From: Legionella lytica
Lineage (GTDB): Bacteria > Pseudomonadota > Gammaproteobacteria > Legionellales > Legionellaceae
Length of the DNA: 64,000 nt
NCBI RefSeq assembly: GCF_023921225.1
Contig: NZ_CP071527.1
Coordinates: forward strand, 2,446,501-2,510,500
Reading direction: 5' to 3'
A program made the position numbers and the translations under genes. The notes under the pieces were generated by a model. That model saw nothing but the letters and a program-made list of their open reading frames with translations, did no database searches and had not been told where the DNA came from. The first letter of the stretch is position 1, and the number at the start of each line of letters is the position of its first letter. This document shows, piece by piece, positions 30,140 to 41,331 of the stretch.

Positions 30140-30879
30140 TTAACTTCCCCTTCAAATTGAACCTTAACCCAAGCTTGTCTTTTTTCCCTAAATAACAGCT
30201 CTTGACGTGCTTTTTCCAAAATAATCCATAATGCATATAAGAAAAATCCAATAATGCTCAACAAAAGTGGATACAACATGCTGCCGTCAATCTTGGGCTT
30301 TGCAAACACCGATAAAGTAGAACCTTGATGTAAGGTATTCCACCAATACACGGAGTAATGAATTATCGGCAAATCAATCAAACCGACTAAAGTTAAAATA
30401 GCAATAATGCGGTCGCCATCTTCTTTGTTTTTTACCGCTTGGTGTGTCGCTAAAATCGCGGCATAGAGTAATAAAAGAATCAGTTCAGAGGTTAGCCGTG
30501 CATCCCAAACCCACCAGGCACCCCACATTGGTTTGCCCCAAATGCTTCCAGTAACCAAAGCAAGAAATGCCATGCAAGCCCCAAATTGAGCGACTTGATT
30601 AATCAGTAAACCCGCAATTTTAATCCGCCAAACCAGGAGCAAAACGGCTAAAAAACCCATCCAGCCGTAAAGTGCCATAGATAAAAAAGCACTGGGCACA
30701 TGCACGTAAATAATACGAAAAGCATCGCCCTGTTGGTAGTCAGGAGGAGTAAAAGCTAATCCCCAAACAATTCCCACGATTAAGGTAAGTATCGCACTAA
30801 ACGATAACCAGGGAAGCAAACGCCCTGTATATTCATAGAAGGATTTCGGCGAAGCCAATTGGTATAATATTTTCCACAT
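30136..30879 (-). CDS. ccmC: Haem handling protein CcmC
   Basis: CcmC loads haem onto CcmE. The WWD motif is WGAWWVWDARLTSELILLLL, with six hydrophobic helices. I place the start at the ATG at 30879 (MWKILYQLASPKSFYEYTGR, 247 aa), which matches the family N-terminus; an upstream in-frame TTG at 30897 is less likely. It is separated from ccmB by about 75 bases. Confidence 0.95.
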   Translation of the reverse strand: MWKILYQLASPKSFYEYTGRLLPWLSFSAILTLIVGIVWGLAFTPPDYQQGDAFRIIYVHVPSAFLSMALYGWMGFLAVLLLVWRIKIAGLLINQVAQFGACMAFLALVTGSIWGKPMWGAWWVWDARLTSELILLLLYAAILATHQAVKNKEDGDRIIAILTLVGLIDLPIIHYSVYWWNTLHQGSTLSVFAKPKIDGSMLYPLLLSIIGFFLYALWIILEKARQELLFREKRQAWVKVQFEGEVK

Positions 30880-30953
30880 AGGAATAAAGGAAATCAAAAA
30901 AAGACGGATTTTACCATGTAACTGGGCTTTCGCAAACTAGGCAATATATGCGA

Positions 30954-31634
30954 TTACTCGGCATGACTAATTCGAATCACCCCAGTAATTGCATAAGGCA
31001 GAAAACCTACCGCGATCACCGACATAGCCAACAATAATGCTAAGTAACCATTCACCGGTAACGATTGCATGGCAACATGCAAAGTACCACTACCAAAAAT
31101 AAGCAAGGGCAAGGTTAACGGTAATAATATTAATGCCATCAATACGCCACGTTGATTACTTCCAGCACCAAAAGCGGCAACCAAAGCGCATAAAAATAAT
31201 AAAGCGGGCGTTCCACATAGAATAGTCAGTGCCAAAATCCAAGTTTCCCAGGCTGTTAGAGAAAATAATAGCGCGACTAAAGGACATAAGATTAATAATG
31301 GCAGTAAAAGAAACAGCCAATGAGCGATTACCTTGGCGCAAACCATTAAAGGTAATGATTGCCCTGAAACCAACCATTGTTCAATTACCCCTTGCTCATA
31401 GTCTTGTTGAAATAAGCGTTCTGCAGACAATAACATGGATAAGAGTATTGCCATCCACACTAATCCTGGAACAATAGTTCTTAATAATTCCACTTCCGGT
31501 TTTAGGGTTAAAGGAAACATAAACAAGAAGATCAATAAAAAAAGACAGGAGTTAATCAGAAAACGAATCTGCCTTACCTGAATTAATAATTCGCGTTTAC
31601 ATTGATTTTTGAATAAGGAAATAGTGGAGCTCAT
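30954..31634 (-). CDS. ccmB: Haem ABC exporter permease CcmB
   Basis: Permease of the CcmAB transporter that powers release of holo-CcmE. Six hydrophobic helices in 226 aa, with N-terminal family sequence FKNQCKRELLIQVRQIRFLI and the conserved VPGLVWMAILLSMLLSAERLF. It overlaps ccmA by 4 bases. Confidence 0.94.
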   Translation of the reverse strand: MSSTISLFKNQCKRELLIQVRQIRFLINSCLFLLIFLFMFPLTLKPEVELLRTIVPGLVWMAILLSMLLSAERLFQQDYEQGVIEQWLVSGQSLPLMVCAKVIAHWLFLLLPLLILCPLVALLFSLTAWETWILALTILCGTPALLFLCALVAAFGAGSNQRGVLMALILLPLTLPLLIFGSGTLHVAMQSLPVNGYLALLLAMSVIAVGFLPYAITGVIRISHAE

Positions 31635-32242
31635 AATCTATGCTCCTGATAAGCAGCTGGATTCAGCGGTAATTTTTGGTGAGAGGTCAACAAAATAGCC
31701 CCCCCCTCTTTTCGGTGCTCTTCTACTTTAGTCATAATAATTTCTAAAGCAGTATCATCGAGGGCCACCAAAGGTTCATCGAGCAACCACAACTTAGCAT
31801 TGCTCATCCACAAACGTAATAGGCCAACCTGCCTGCGCTGTCCAGCTGATAATAATGCACAAGGATAATCTAAGTGAGCTTGTAACTTGAAAATAGCGGC
31901 TAACTCATCAATCGGCTGCTTTTTATAGTGCAGGTCAAACAGACAGTTTTCTCTTAAAGTTAAACTAGGATTGATTCCTGTTTTATGTCCTACAAAGCAT
32001 ATTTGACGTTGATATTCAGCCAGATCTTGATGAATATTTTTGTGGCTAAAATGTATTTCTCCCTCAGCCGGACGATATAAACCAGCGATTAATTTGAGTA
32101 AGGTGGTCTTTCCAGCACCATTTGCCCCTTGAAGATGAAGCAGTCCTCCGGCAGGCAAATGAAAAGCAACGTTGTTAAGTACAGGTTGCTCTTGATAATC
32201 AAAGCTGAGATTAATTACATCAAGCATGAGGATATGAGTCAT
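31631..32242 (-). CDS. ccmA: Haem exporter ATPase CcmA
   Basis: ATPase of the CcmABCD complex. Walker A is GANGAGKTTLLKLIAG, the ABC signature is LLSAGQRRQVGLLRLW, and Walker B is LWLLDEPLVALD. 203 aa. An ATG at 32227 (MLDVINLSF) is an alternative start; neither has a strong Shine-Dalgarno. First gene of a complete ccm operon; the promoter should lie in the 223-base divergent gap shared with sohB. Confidence 0.95.
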   Translation of the reverse strand: MTHILMLDVINLSFDYQEQPVLNNVAFHLPAGGLLHLQGANGAGKTTLLKLIAGLYRPAEGEIHFSHKNIHQDLAEYQRQICFVGHKTGINPSLTLRENCLFDLHYKKQPIDELAAIFKLQAHLDYPCALLSAGQRRQVGLLRLWMSNAKLWLLDEPLVALDDTALEIIMTKVEEHRKEGGAILLTSHQKLPLNPAAYQEHRL

Positions 32243-32465
32243 TATTAGAAAGCATGCATGGTACTAAAACCCGGGTCTGTTGACAATTCACAGCATAAAT
32301 CATCAAGCGTTATCTAGCAAAAATGCCTTCTGCGAAAATGAGAAAAAATCTCTAAATTTCAGCGTGGTAGCGATTCATCTGGTTTTTTTACGATTCCAGC
32401 TGTTTGCACTTGCACATATCCCCGTTGCCCGCCATAATCGGGCTTTATTATTTGAAAGGACTGTA

Positions 32466-33410
32466 ATGGAATTCTTGAGTCAATATGGTTTATTCCTTTT
32501 AAAATCCATCACTGTAGTTGTTGCCTTTTTGGTGGTTTTTGCCGGCTTTTTCTCAATGAGCAGAAAGCCCAAAGGTAAATTGGAAGTTAGCTCTTTAAAT
32601 GAGCATTATGAACATTTGCATTCATTGATGCACAAAGAAATTTTTGGAAAAAAAATCCCCAAGCAAAAAAATAAAAAGAAAAAAGATCCAAAACGTCCCT
32701 CACTTTATGTAATTGATTTTCAAGGGGATATAAAAGCATCACAAGTGGAGCAGCTCCGCGACGAAATCACCGCTGTTCTTTCAGTTGCTACCTCAGAAGA
32801 TGAGGTTTTAATCCGCTTGGATAGTCCTGGGGGAGTAGTTAATAGCTATGGTTTAGCAGCTTCCCAACTGCAACGTATTCGCGATAAGAAAATCCCTCTT
32901 ACTGTAAGTATTGATAAAATTGCTGCTAGTGGAGGTTACTTAATGGCCTGTGTTGCCAATCATATCATTGCCGCGCCTTTTGCAATTATAGGCTCTATTG
33001 GTGTCGTAGCACAGATCCCTAATTTCCATCGTTGGCTTAAAAAGCATGATGTTGATATCGAACTGTTAACTGCGGGGGAATATAAGCGCACATTAACCAT
33101 GTTTGGCGAAAATACCGAAAAAGGCCGCAAAAAATTTCAAGAAGACTTGGAAAAAATACACGCTGCATTTAGAAAATATGTTGCCAGTAATCGTGAGCAA
33201 TTAGATATGGATGAAATTGCTACGGGAGAGCATTGGTTGGCTACAGATGCTTTAGACTTAAAGCTTGTTGATAAATTAACTACGAGTGATGATTACCTTA
33301 TCGATAAACTAGCCAGCTACAAAGTATTCAAATTAGCCATTCCCCCAAAAACATCTTTAGCTAATAAGCTACTTAAACCTGCCATGAGATTTATGCATCC
33401 TTGGGCGTAA
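32466..33410 (+). CDS. sohB: Putative inner-membrane serine protease SohB (S49)
   Basis: A signal-peptide-peptidase-A-like S49 protease anchored in the inner membrane. I place the start at 32466 (MEFLSQYGLFLLKSITVVVA, 314 aa), with AAAGGA 6 bases upstream; an in-frame ATG at 32280 adds 62 atypical residues. The Ser motif is IAASGGYLMACVAN, the catalytic Lys region is AGEYKRTLTMFGENTEKGR, and LDSPGGVVNSYG is conserved. Confidence 0.93.
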   Translation: MEFLSQYGLFLLKSITVVVAFLVVFAGFFSMSRKPKGKLEVSSLNEHYEHLHSLMHKEIFGKKIPKQKNKKKKDPKRPSLYVIDFQGDIKASQVEQLRDEITAVLSVATSEDEVLIRLDSPGGVVNSYGLAASQLQRIRDKKIPLTVSIDKIAASGGYLMACVANHIIAAPFAIIGSIGVVAQIPNFHRWLKKHDVDIELLTAGEYKRTLTMFGENTEKGRKKFQEDLEKIHAAFRKYVASNREQLDMDEIATGEHWLATDALDLKLVDKLTTSDDYLIDKLASYKVFKLAIPPKTSLANKLLKPAMRFMHPWA

Positions 33411-33432
33411 TGCGGGAATTTTTGCCTCCCCT

Positions 33433-33464
33433 CCCGTATTACGACTTTGTCCAATACGGGCTAC
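33433..33464. repeat. Extragenic palindrome, CCCGTATTACG family
   Basis: Nearly identical to the copy at 3106: CCCGTATTACGACTTTGTCC, then AATACGGGCTAC. It lies 22 bases after sohB and forms a head-to-head pair with the inverted copy at 33499. Confidence 0.8.
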
Positions 33465-33498
33465 ACTCCCACCCTTTTTGAAATTTGAATCCATTCTC

Positions 33499-33530
33499 GT
33501 AGCCCGTATTCGCGTAACGTAATATGGGTA
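33499..33530. repeat. Extragenic palindrome, CCCGTATTACG family, inverted copy
   Basis: GTAGCCCGTATT...AATATGGGTA is the reverse complement of the family unit. With 33433 it makes an inverted pair that could fold into one long cruciform. Confidence 0.7.
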
Positions 33531-33646
33531 TTATGCTGCAATACATTTTGATGGAATTATTAGCTCATCAGCAAATTTGTATTTAGTAGTATATACTTAA
33601 ATCATATATTACCTAAAACCGATGTTACCAAATGGAGTGACAAGCG

Positions 33647-33850
33647 ATGAGCGAGCCAAAATCAAAAATGCCTGATCTCAAAGAGCTGGCTTCGATGACA
33701 AGCAAATTATTCGGGGATATTAAAACGAGTGTTACACAGATTATCCACGATTATAAAGAACAACGTGCACAACCTGAAGCAAGCGAAGAAGCTAAACCCA
33801 CAGAAACAAAGAGTGCTGACGAATCAACGTCGGAAGAAGAAAAAAAATAA
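33647..33850 (+). CDS. Small charged hypothetical protein, 67 aa
   Basis: The first 40 residues are amphipathic helix-like (MPDLKELASMTSKLFGDIKT), then a Glu/Lys/Thr-rich disordered tail (EASEEAKPTETKSADESTSE). GGAG lies 10 bases before the ATG. There is no signal peptide or domain I recognise. The composition suggests a small cytoplasmic accessory protein. Confidence 0.65.
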   Translation: MSEPKSKMPDLKELASMTSKLFGDIKTSVTQIIHDYKEQRAQPEASEEAKPTETKSADESTSEEEKK

Positions 33851-33865
33851 GTGTTCAAGAACATA

Positions 33866-33887
33866 GGCTGGGCTGCAAAGCCCAGCC
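33866..33887. repeat. Extragenic palindrome, GGCTGGGCT family
   Basis: Arms GGCTGGGCT/AGCCCAGCC with loop GCAA, 15 bases after the 67-aa gene and before the convergent gene at 33914. Related units form a pair at 56279-56354. Confidence 0.8.
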
Positions 33888-33913
33888 AGCACAGGCAACT
33901 CCCCTTATGGCGA

Positions 33914-34504
33914 CTACCGATAACAAACAATCAGCTTAAACGCCTCACACTGCTTACCAAAACACAGTTCTTGGCTACCTATTGTTTTAGTCGCACCTAC
34001 TTGCGTTTCTTTAGCAAAATGTTTTGCTTGCATGTATCCCATACGCCGACAAAAAGAATGAGCAGCACGTGAACCACATTCTTTTTTCTTATCGTAGCAC
34101 CAATCTACACGATAATGATCAAAACGGGGCACAACATAACGTTTCTCGCGATAATGATATGATTTAGGTGGAGTATGAGACAAATGAGTCACACAGCCGA
34201 TGGTCATAAAACCATTACAACGCCAACCTTTGCATTGGGCCTTGCTGGATATAAAGTTAGTTAAGCCAATATTATATGCAATAACGCTTTGGCTTGCTGA
34301 CTCGTAGCCCATCATTTTACAATAGCGATTAGCCACAGTTTTTCCGCACTCTTTCCCATCAACTGTGCAATAGTCCAAACGCTCACCTTGATATGTAGGA
34401 TGCCAGAAACTGCGAAAGGCTTTATTTTGTACTTCTGCTCCAGCCTGTGACAAGAAGGAACAAAATAAAAAAACAGAAAGTATTATGTACCGAAAATTGC
34501 TCAT
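33914..34504 (-). CDS. Secreted protein with two cysteine-rich repeats, 196 aa
   Basis: The signal peptide MSNFRYIILSVFLFCSFLSQAGA predicts export. The mature protein is two copies of one module of about 70 residues. Copy 1 has RLDYC...KECGKTVANRYCKMMGYESA...CKGWRC..F..IGC; copy 2 has RVDWC...KECGSRAAHSFCRRMGYMQA...CFGKQC..F..IVC. Each has conserved cysteines likely to form disulphides. I do not know the family's function; the fold is probably a small disulphide-stabilised binding domain. Alone in its unit, after nif3-murA on the same strand. Confidence 0.75.
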   Translation of the reverse strand: MSNFRYIILSVFLFCSFLSQAGAEVQNKAFRSFWHPTYQGERLDYCTVDGKECGKTVANRYCKMMGYESASQSVIAYNIGLTNFISSKAQCKGWRCNGFMTIGCVTHLSHTPPKSYHYREKRYVVPRFDHYRVDWCYDKKKECGSRAAHSFCRRMGYMQAKHFAKETQVGATKTIGSQELCFGKQCEAFKLIVCYR

Positions 34505-34656
34505 TAAAACAGCCCATTAGCGATTATGGGCACATGTTAGCTTATGCGGCTAAGTGGTACAAGTGGAGAATGAGGAAAGGCAAGGTTAAAGGAACAATGG
34601 CTTGGTTGGGCCCATGGCCTGAGGTATCGACTCTACAATTAGATATTCATGCGAAA

Positions 34657-36918
<2,262 letters not shown>

Positions 36919-37289
36919 TAAAATTAGCTCACAAATTAGAATAAATACAGTTTTCTACCGATTAAATCTGCCCTTACTGGTTACTTGCAACGAAGGGCTC
37001 TTATTTAAGAAATTCACTGCGCTCAGGACCTCCCAGTTACAAGCAACTGGTTACCTTTAAATGTCAGTTGCTGAGTGCAACGAAGCCCAACAAAGGGGCT
37101 TTAATTCCACACCCATGTTGAGCTTCATGATACTCAGCACCACCTATATAGCATAAACTTAAATAACTGCCCGTCGTTACGGACAACCAGGTTGTACTGG
37201 CTGGATCCCACTACAGGTTGTAGGTATTCGGCGGTAATGGCTTTCCTATGCCAACTTGGGGATGTCAATTAAATAACAATGAGTCTACC
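36919..37289. other. Non-coding gap between mlaB and ibaG
   Basis: This 371-base gap interrupts the usual mlaB-ibaG adjacency. It contains short inverted repeats, such as CCAGTT/AACTGG near 37026 and AAGCCC/GGGCTT near 37083, but no credible gene. It probably holds a terminator for mlaFEDCB and the ibaG promoter. Confidence 0.4.
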
Positions 37290-37568
37290 CTAAACGACTT
37301 CCAAAATATCTTTCACACCACAAAAGTCCGCTAGAGACTCAGTCTCTGCAGACATACCGATAATCTCGAAAGTCTTATTGTTTTTTTTGCACAACTTTCT
37401 GGCTTCGATAAGTAACGCCATCCCTGCACTATCGCAATGAGTTACCTCACTCAGATCAAGAACTAAGTGAGTACTCGCATCATCCATCAAAGTCTTATAA
37501 AGTTGAGCTCGCACCTCAACTACTGATTTGAAGCTAAGCTCAAGAGGCTTAAAATGAACTGTTTTCAC
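37290..37568 (-). CDS. mlaB: MlaB, STAS-domain subunit of the Mla transporter
   Basis: A 92-aa STAS domain with the typical HLVLDLSEVTHCDSAGMALLI segment. MlaB binds MlaF and is needed for assembly and activity of the MlaFEDB phospholipid ABC transporter. It starts 1 base after the mlaC stop. Confidence 0.9.
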   Translation of the reverse strand: MKTVHFKPLELSFKSVVEVRAQLYKTLMDDASTHLVLDLSEVTHCDSAGMALLIEARKLCKKNNKTFEIIGMSAETESLADFCGVKDILEVV

Positions 37569-37569
37569 C

Positions 37570-38178
37570 TTAAGAAGCCCTTTTTAATTGTTTTTGCTGC
37601 ATTTGCTTGATCACGTCATCCATACTGGAGTTTTGCAGTACTTGGGCAAATTGCGATCTAAAACTTTGCAATAAACTAACACCTTCAACGCTAATATCAT
37701 AAATTTTCCATTGGCCATTTTTATCAACCAAACTATACGTTAAAGGAATATTTTGACCTTCGCCGCGCACAATTACACTATTAACGCGAAGAAAACGGGC
37801 ATTCGCTGAAGCTCTAAGCGGTAAAAACTGTACTGATTCATCAGAGTATTGAGCCAATGGACTAGAATAAGTACGAATCACCAAACGTGTAAACTCTTTA
37901 GAGAAATTATCTCTTTGTGCCGCAGAAGCTTTCATCCAAGCTTGTCTACCTAAAACAGAACGAGACATACCCGCGACATCAACAATAGGTAATAAATGCT
38001 TCTCAACCGCTGCATAAATAATACCGGGATTGCTTTTTAAATTTGCTTTATTTTCTTTTAAGGTCGCAATGATTTCATTTGCAGTCTGTTCCAGCATGGG
38101 CACAGGTGAATTTTGAGCCATGGTTATAGGAGATAAAATCACGCCAACAACAAACAAAATATTTTTTAATATTCTCAT
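37570..38178 (-). CDS. mlaC: MlaC, periplasmic phospholipid carrier
   Basis: A signal peptide (LKNILFVVGVILSPITMA) is followed by the Tol-Tol/Ttg2 family fold: VDVAGMSRSVLGRQAW, FSKEFTRLVIRTYSSPLAQY and YSLVDKNGQWKIYDISVEGV. MlaC shuttles phospholipids between MlaA-OmpC at the outer membrane and MlaFEDB. 202 aa, in operon order. Confidence 0.95.
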   Translation of the reverse strand: MRILKNILFVVGVILSPITMAQNSPVPMLEQTANEIIATLKENKANLKSNPGIIYAAVEKHLLPIVDVAGMSRSVLGRQAWMKASAAQRDNFSKEFTRLVIRTYSSPLAQYSDESVQFLPLRASANARFLRVNSVIVRGEGQNIPLTYSLVDKNGQWKIYDISVEGVSLLQSFRSQFAQVLQNSSMDDVIKQMQQKQLKRAS

Positions 38179-38202
38179 GTCCGTACCTTAATTTTATTGT
38201 AA

Positions 38203-38682
38203 TTACTTTTTATTGATATTAAATAACAGCTGACCGATTAAATTTTCAAGAATCACTGCTTCTTGCGTCTTAGCAATTACATCCCCATTACGTAAGTAAG
38301 GATGATCACGGTTTGCATCATCGTCAAAACCGGGCACAATACTAATATAATTGGAACCAAGCAAGCCTTGCGTTAAAATTCGTGCTGAAGAATCTTCATA
38401 GGGAATTTTTTTATCGCTTTGTAAACGCATAGTAACCTTGGCATTAAGCTCACCTGGTTGTAATTCAATACGCGTTACTTCACCAATTTTAACCCCAGCA
38501 ACCGTAACTGGTGCACGCACTTTTAATCCACCAATATCAGTAAAATCTGCAGTAACATTGTAACTCTTATGAGACATAAAATCAGAAATATTACTGACCT
38601 TCATTGCCATGACCAGCAGGGCCAACAAACCAAGCAACATAAATAGGCCAACACTCACATCTACATAACGTTGCTTACTCAT
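38203..38682 (-). CDS. mlaD: MlaD, MCE-domain substrate-binding subunit
   Basis: One N-terminal helix (VSVGLFMLLGLLALLVMAMK) is followed by an MCE domain (GLKVRAPVTVAGVKIGEVTR; LLGSNYISIVPGF). MlaD forms a hexamer on the periplasmic face of MlaE. 159 aa, as expected. Confidence 0.96.
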   Translation of the reverse strand: MSKQRYVDVSVGLFMLLGLLALLVMAMKVSNISDFMSHKSYNVTADFTDIGGLKVRAPVTVAGVKIGEVTRIELQPGELNAKVTMRLQSDKKIPYEDSSARILTQGLLGSNYISIVPGFDDDANRDHPYLRNGDVIAKTQEAVILENLIGQLLFNINKK

Positions 38683-39465
38683 TTACCAATCTCCAATCAT
38701 CATTGCAGTCAACAAAAAATCCAGACCTAACACAGCAAGCGACGCATAGACAACCGTTTTGGTCGTCGCCTGACTAATACCTTCTGCTGTAGGCACACAC
38801 TCAAACCCCTGAAATACCGCAATCCAAGTTACAACAAAAGCAAACACCAAACTCTTAATGATACCACTGAGCACATCAATACGAAAATTTACTGCCGCCT
38901 GCATATTGGACCAAAAGCTTCCAGAATCAACACCTAACCAATGCACCCCAATAAAGTAGCCACCAAAGATCGCTACTGCTGAAAAAATTAAGGCCAAAAC
39001 GGGTAGCGTAATAAACCCCGCCATAAAGCGAGGATAAATAACTCGGCCCAAGGGGTCGACTCCCATCATATCCATACTGGATAATTGTTCTGTGGCCTTC
39101 ATCAACCCAATTTCTGCAGTCAATGCAGAACCAGCTCGACCAGCAAATAGTAATGCACTAATTACCGGCCCAAGTTCTCTGGCAATACTTAATGCCAAGA
39201 GCTGGCCTAATTGGGTGGCTGCACCAAATTTTTGCAACGTATTATAACCTTGTAATCCCACAACCATACCGATAAATAGAGCTGAAACAACAATAATTAA
39301 ACACGATAAAACACCAACAAAATGAATTTGATAACACAATAAAGGCCATAATTTTCTAATATTGGGCTTGCGAAATAGCATCAAAAACAAAAACAAACCC
39401 GAGCTACCCAGATTTTGTAAAACGTGAGTGCCACGATTTCCCAAGCGCATAATCAAATCAAGCAT
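38683..39465 (-). CDS. mlaE: MlaE, permease of the Mla transporter
   Basis: A 260-aa integral membrane protein with the family motifs [39 protein letters not shown] and [20 protein letters not shown]. Permease of the intermembrane phospholipid transporter that keeps outer-membrane lipid asymmetry. It overlaps mlaF by 8 bases and abuts mlaD. Confidence 0.97.
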   Translation of the reverse strand: MLDLIMRLGNRGTHVLQNLGSSGLFLFLMLFRKPNIRKLWPLLCYQIHFVGVLSCLIIVVSALFIGMVVGLQGYNTLQKFGAATQLGQLLALSIARELGPVISALLFAGRAGSALTAEIGLMKATEQLSSMDMMGVDPLGRVIYPRFMAGFITLPVLALIFSAVAIFGGYFIGVHWLGVDSGSFWSNMQAAVNFRIDVLSGIIKSLVFAFVVTWIAVFQGFECVPTAEGISQATTKTVVYASLAVLGLDFLLTAMMIGDW

Positions 39466-40255
39466 CTAATAGCTCCTCTGTATAAGGACGGGCTGGATAA
39501 TGAAATGGCACCACACCATCAGCTTCACCATGCATAAACTGCTTGACCTGAGGCTCTGAGGAGCGGACTAATTCTTCAGGAGTGCCCTCCCCTATTATTT
39601 TCCCCCCTGCAATCAGATAAATGTAATCTGCAATAGAACAGGTCTCTTCAACATCATGAGAAACGATGATGGTTGTCGTATTTAATAATTGATTTAAACG
39701 TTTAATTAAACGTACTAGAACACCTAATGAAATTGGGTCTTGTCCAGTAAATGGCTCATCGTACATCATGAGCTCAGGATCTAGAGCGATAGTACGAGCT
39801 AACGCAACTCGACGCGCCATTCCGCCTGATAGTTGGGCGGGCATTAATTCTGCAGCACCGCGTAAGCCTACGGCTTGCAGTTTCATCAATACAATATCAC
39901 GCACCATAGATTCATTAAGTTGCGTATGCTCTCTTAATGGAAATGCAACATTTTCAAATACATTAAGGTGCGTAAATAAAGCAGAGCTTTGAAAAAGTAA
40001 CCCCATATCACGACGCGCATCATATAATGCTTTGCGAGGTAATTGATGGATGTCTTGACCATTCACCTGAATGGTACCACTATGAGGTGTTAATTGTGCG
40101 CCAATTAATTGCAATAAGGTTGTTTTTCCAGAACCGCTCGGCCCCATGATGGCCGTAATTTTACCTCGTTTTACGGTCATGTTAATGCCATTGAAGATGC
40201 GGCGACTCTCTCGAGTAAAGATCAGATCATTAATTTCAACCCAATTTTCAGGCAT
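39458..40255 (-). CDS. mlaF: MlaF, ATPase of the Mla transporter
   Basis: Walker A is [16 protein letters not shown], the ABC signature is [16 protein letters not shown], and Walker B is [12 protein letters not shown], with the H-loop in [10 protein letters not shown] place the start at 40255 ([20 protein letters not shown], 265 aa), which matches the family; an in-frame start at 40363 adds 36 atypical residues. First gene of mlaFEDCB. In E. coli its divergent neighbours are yrbG-kdsD; here the accessory island intervenes. Confidence 0.96.
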   Translation of the reverse strand: MPENWVEINDLIFTRESRRIFNGINMTVKRGKITAIMGPSGSGKTTLLQLIGAQLTPHSGTIQVNGQDIHQLPRKALYDARRDMGLLFQSSALFTHLNVFENVAFPLREHTQLNESMVRDIVLMKLQAVGLRGAAELMPAQLSGGMARRVALARTIALDPELMMYDEPFTGQDPISLGVLVRLIKRLNQLLNTTTIIVSHDVEETCSIADYIYLIAGGKIIGEGTPEELVRSSEPQVKQFMHGEADGVVPFHYPARPYTEELLDA

Positions 40256-40309
40256 GCTTTCAAGTTCCAGTTCTGGCCAAAAATACAAGTATATACTGGT
40301 TCCTAGAAA

Positions 40310-40372
40310 AATGAGTCTCTTAAATTTAAAAAAAATTATGAATTTAGTCAAATAAAGACACAATGAACAAAT
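40310..40372 (+). repeat. Direct repeat copy 1 (adjacent to mlaF)
   Basis: Begins AATGAGTCTCTTAAATTTAA, runs through an A8 tract and ends near ATGAACAA. The first 27 bases match the copy at 45332 exactly before the A-tract length differs; about 35 further bases match imperfectly. Same orientation, about 5.0 kb apart. Confidence 0.7.
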
Positions 40373-40487
40373 AAAGAACAGTCTAATCCGTTGTTTTAGG
40401 TTGGGCCCAACATCAAGTGCTGATGTCGCTGAAGTATATCGCTCCCCCTCAATTAATATTTAGTTCAAAAAAACTATACAGATACAA

Positions 40488-40995
40488 TTAAACTCTTCCA
40501 ATAGGCAAATAACAGCAAGTAAACTCAAAATCTTTATCAACTATATTGGGCGTCAAGTGTAACTTAAATTCTGGGGATAAAATTAATGATACATTAATTA
40601 TGTTATCAACATCATATAAATTATCACGATGTGCTGACTTCCATGTTTTAGCCTGCGCTAAGGCTTGTTTTTTCGCTTCATTTTCATTTTTAGCTACTAA
40701 AAATATATTTTTGTGCAATTCTGTAAACTGATTGTTATCATACCCCCCCCAGATTTACAAAAAACAATTTCGGGGTTTCAGTAGTTACTTGTTTCGCAAA
40801 TGAGATGTCATATCCATCTACGTGGGTTAAAACTCCCCATGCATCAATATGTAAGCTTTTAGGGTTACCCCACCAACTAGTTTTAAGGAATTCGTAGGTT
40901 TGTTCTAAATTTTCTGCAGCGATGAATCGAATATCATGAACTTCAATCAAAGATTTAGGGTGAGTACCACCAATATAAATTACAAATAGTTTCAT
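40488..40995 (-). pseudogene. DUF1543 protein split by a frameshift in a G8 tract
   Basis: The frame from the ATG at 40995 (MKLFVIYIGGTHPKSLIEVH) stops after FVNLGGV at 40738. A second frame (40488-40718) carries the expected continuation, ELHKNIFLVAKNENEAKKQ...DNLYDVDNII. The switch falls in eight consecutive G (minus strand; C at 40743-40750). With seven G the product reads FVNLGGYDNNQFTELHKNIF and continues to the stop at 40488, a 168-aa protein with two DUF1543-like halves, the usual length. GGAG precedes the ATG. The cause may be mutation, slipped-strand phase variation or sequencing error. Family function is unknown. Confidence 0.85.
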
Positions 40996-41331
40996 GCCTC
41001 AACTCCATTGATTATGATGTGTAGGGTATTATCTAATTTGATAATTAGACTTAAAAGCAATTTTCTTTATTATTTTTTAAAACGATGCATCAAGCTGCTT
41101 TTTCACCACCCGAGACCGGATCTATACGCCCGGATTGTGAGTACAGTGAGACTCTCAGACCGCTTACGCGCCCCCGTAGCATACAGAAAATGAACAGATT
41201 AAGTATTTTTCAATATAATCAATATCTTTTAATAATTCAGCTTTTTTTCTTAACTAAGTGAGGATTTATATGTGAATTTAAGTTATTTTAATGGCATTTA
41301 TTTTTTAAATTTATAGATAGAGCCTCAAATT
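40996..41331. other. Non-coding gap with a GC-rich patch
   Basis: Mostly very AT-rich, except about 41095-41190, which is clearly more GC-rich. That patch can be read on the plus strand as PDLYARIVSTVRLSDRLRAP and then VAYRK-stop, which looks protein-like and could be the end of a lost gene, but I cannot place it. Confidence 0.35.

Noticed and set aside
32280..32465. 62-residue N-terminal extension of SohB
   Set aside because: Family proteins begin at MEFLSQYG; the ATG at 32466 has its own Shine-Dalgarno.
36919..37289. Possible structured RNA between mlaB and ibaG
   Set aside because: Several short inverted repeats but no recognisable ncRNA family or consistent fold by eye.
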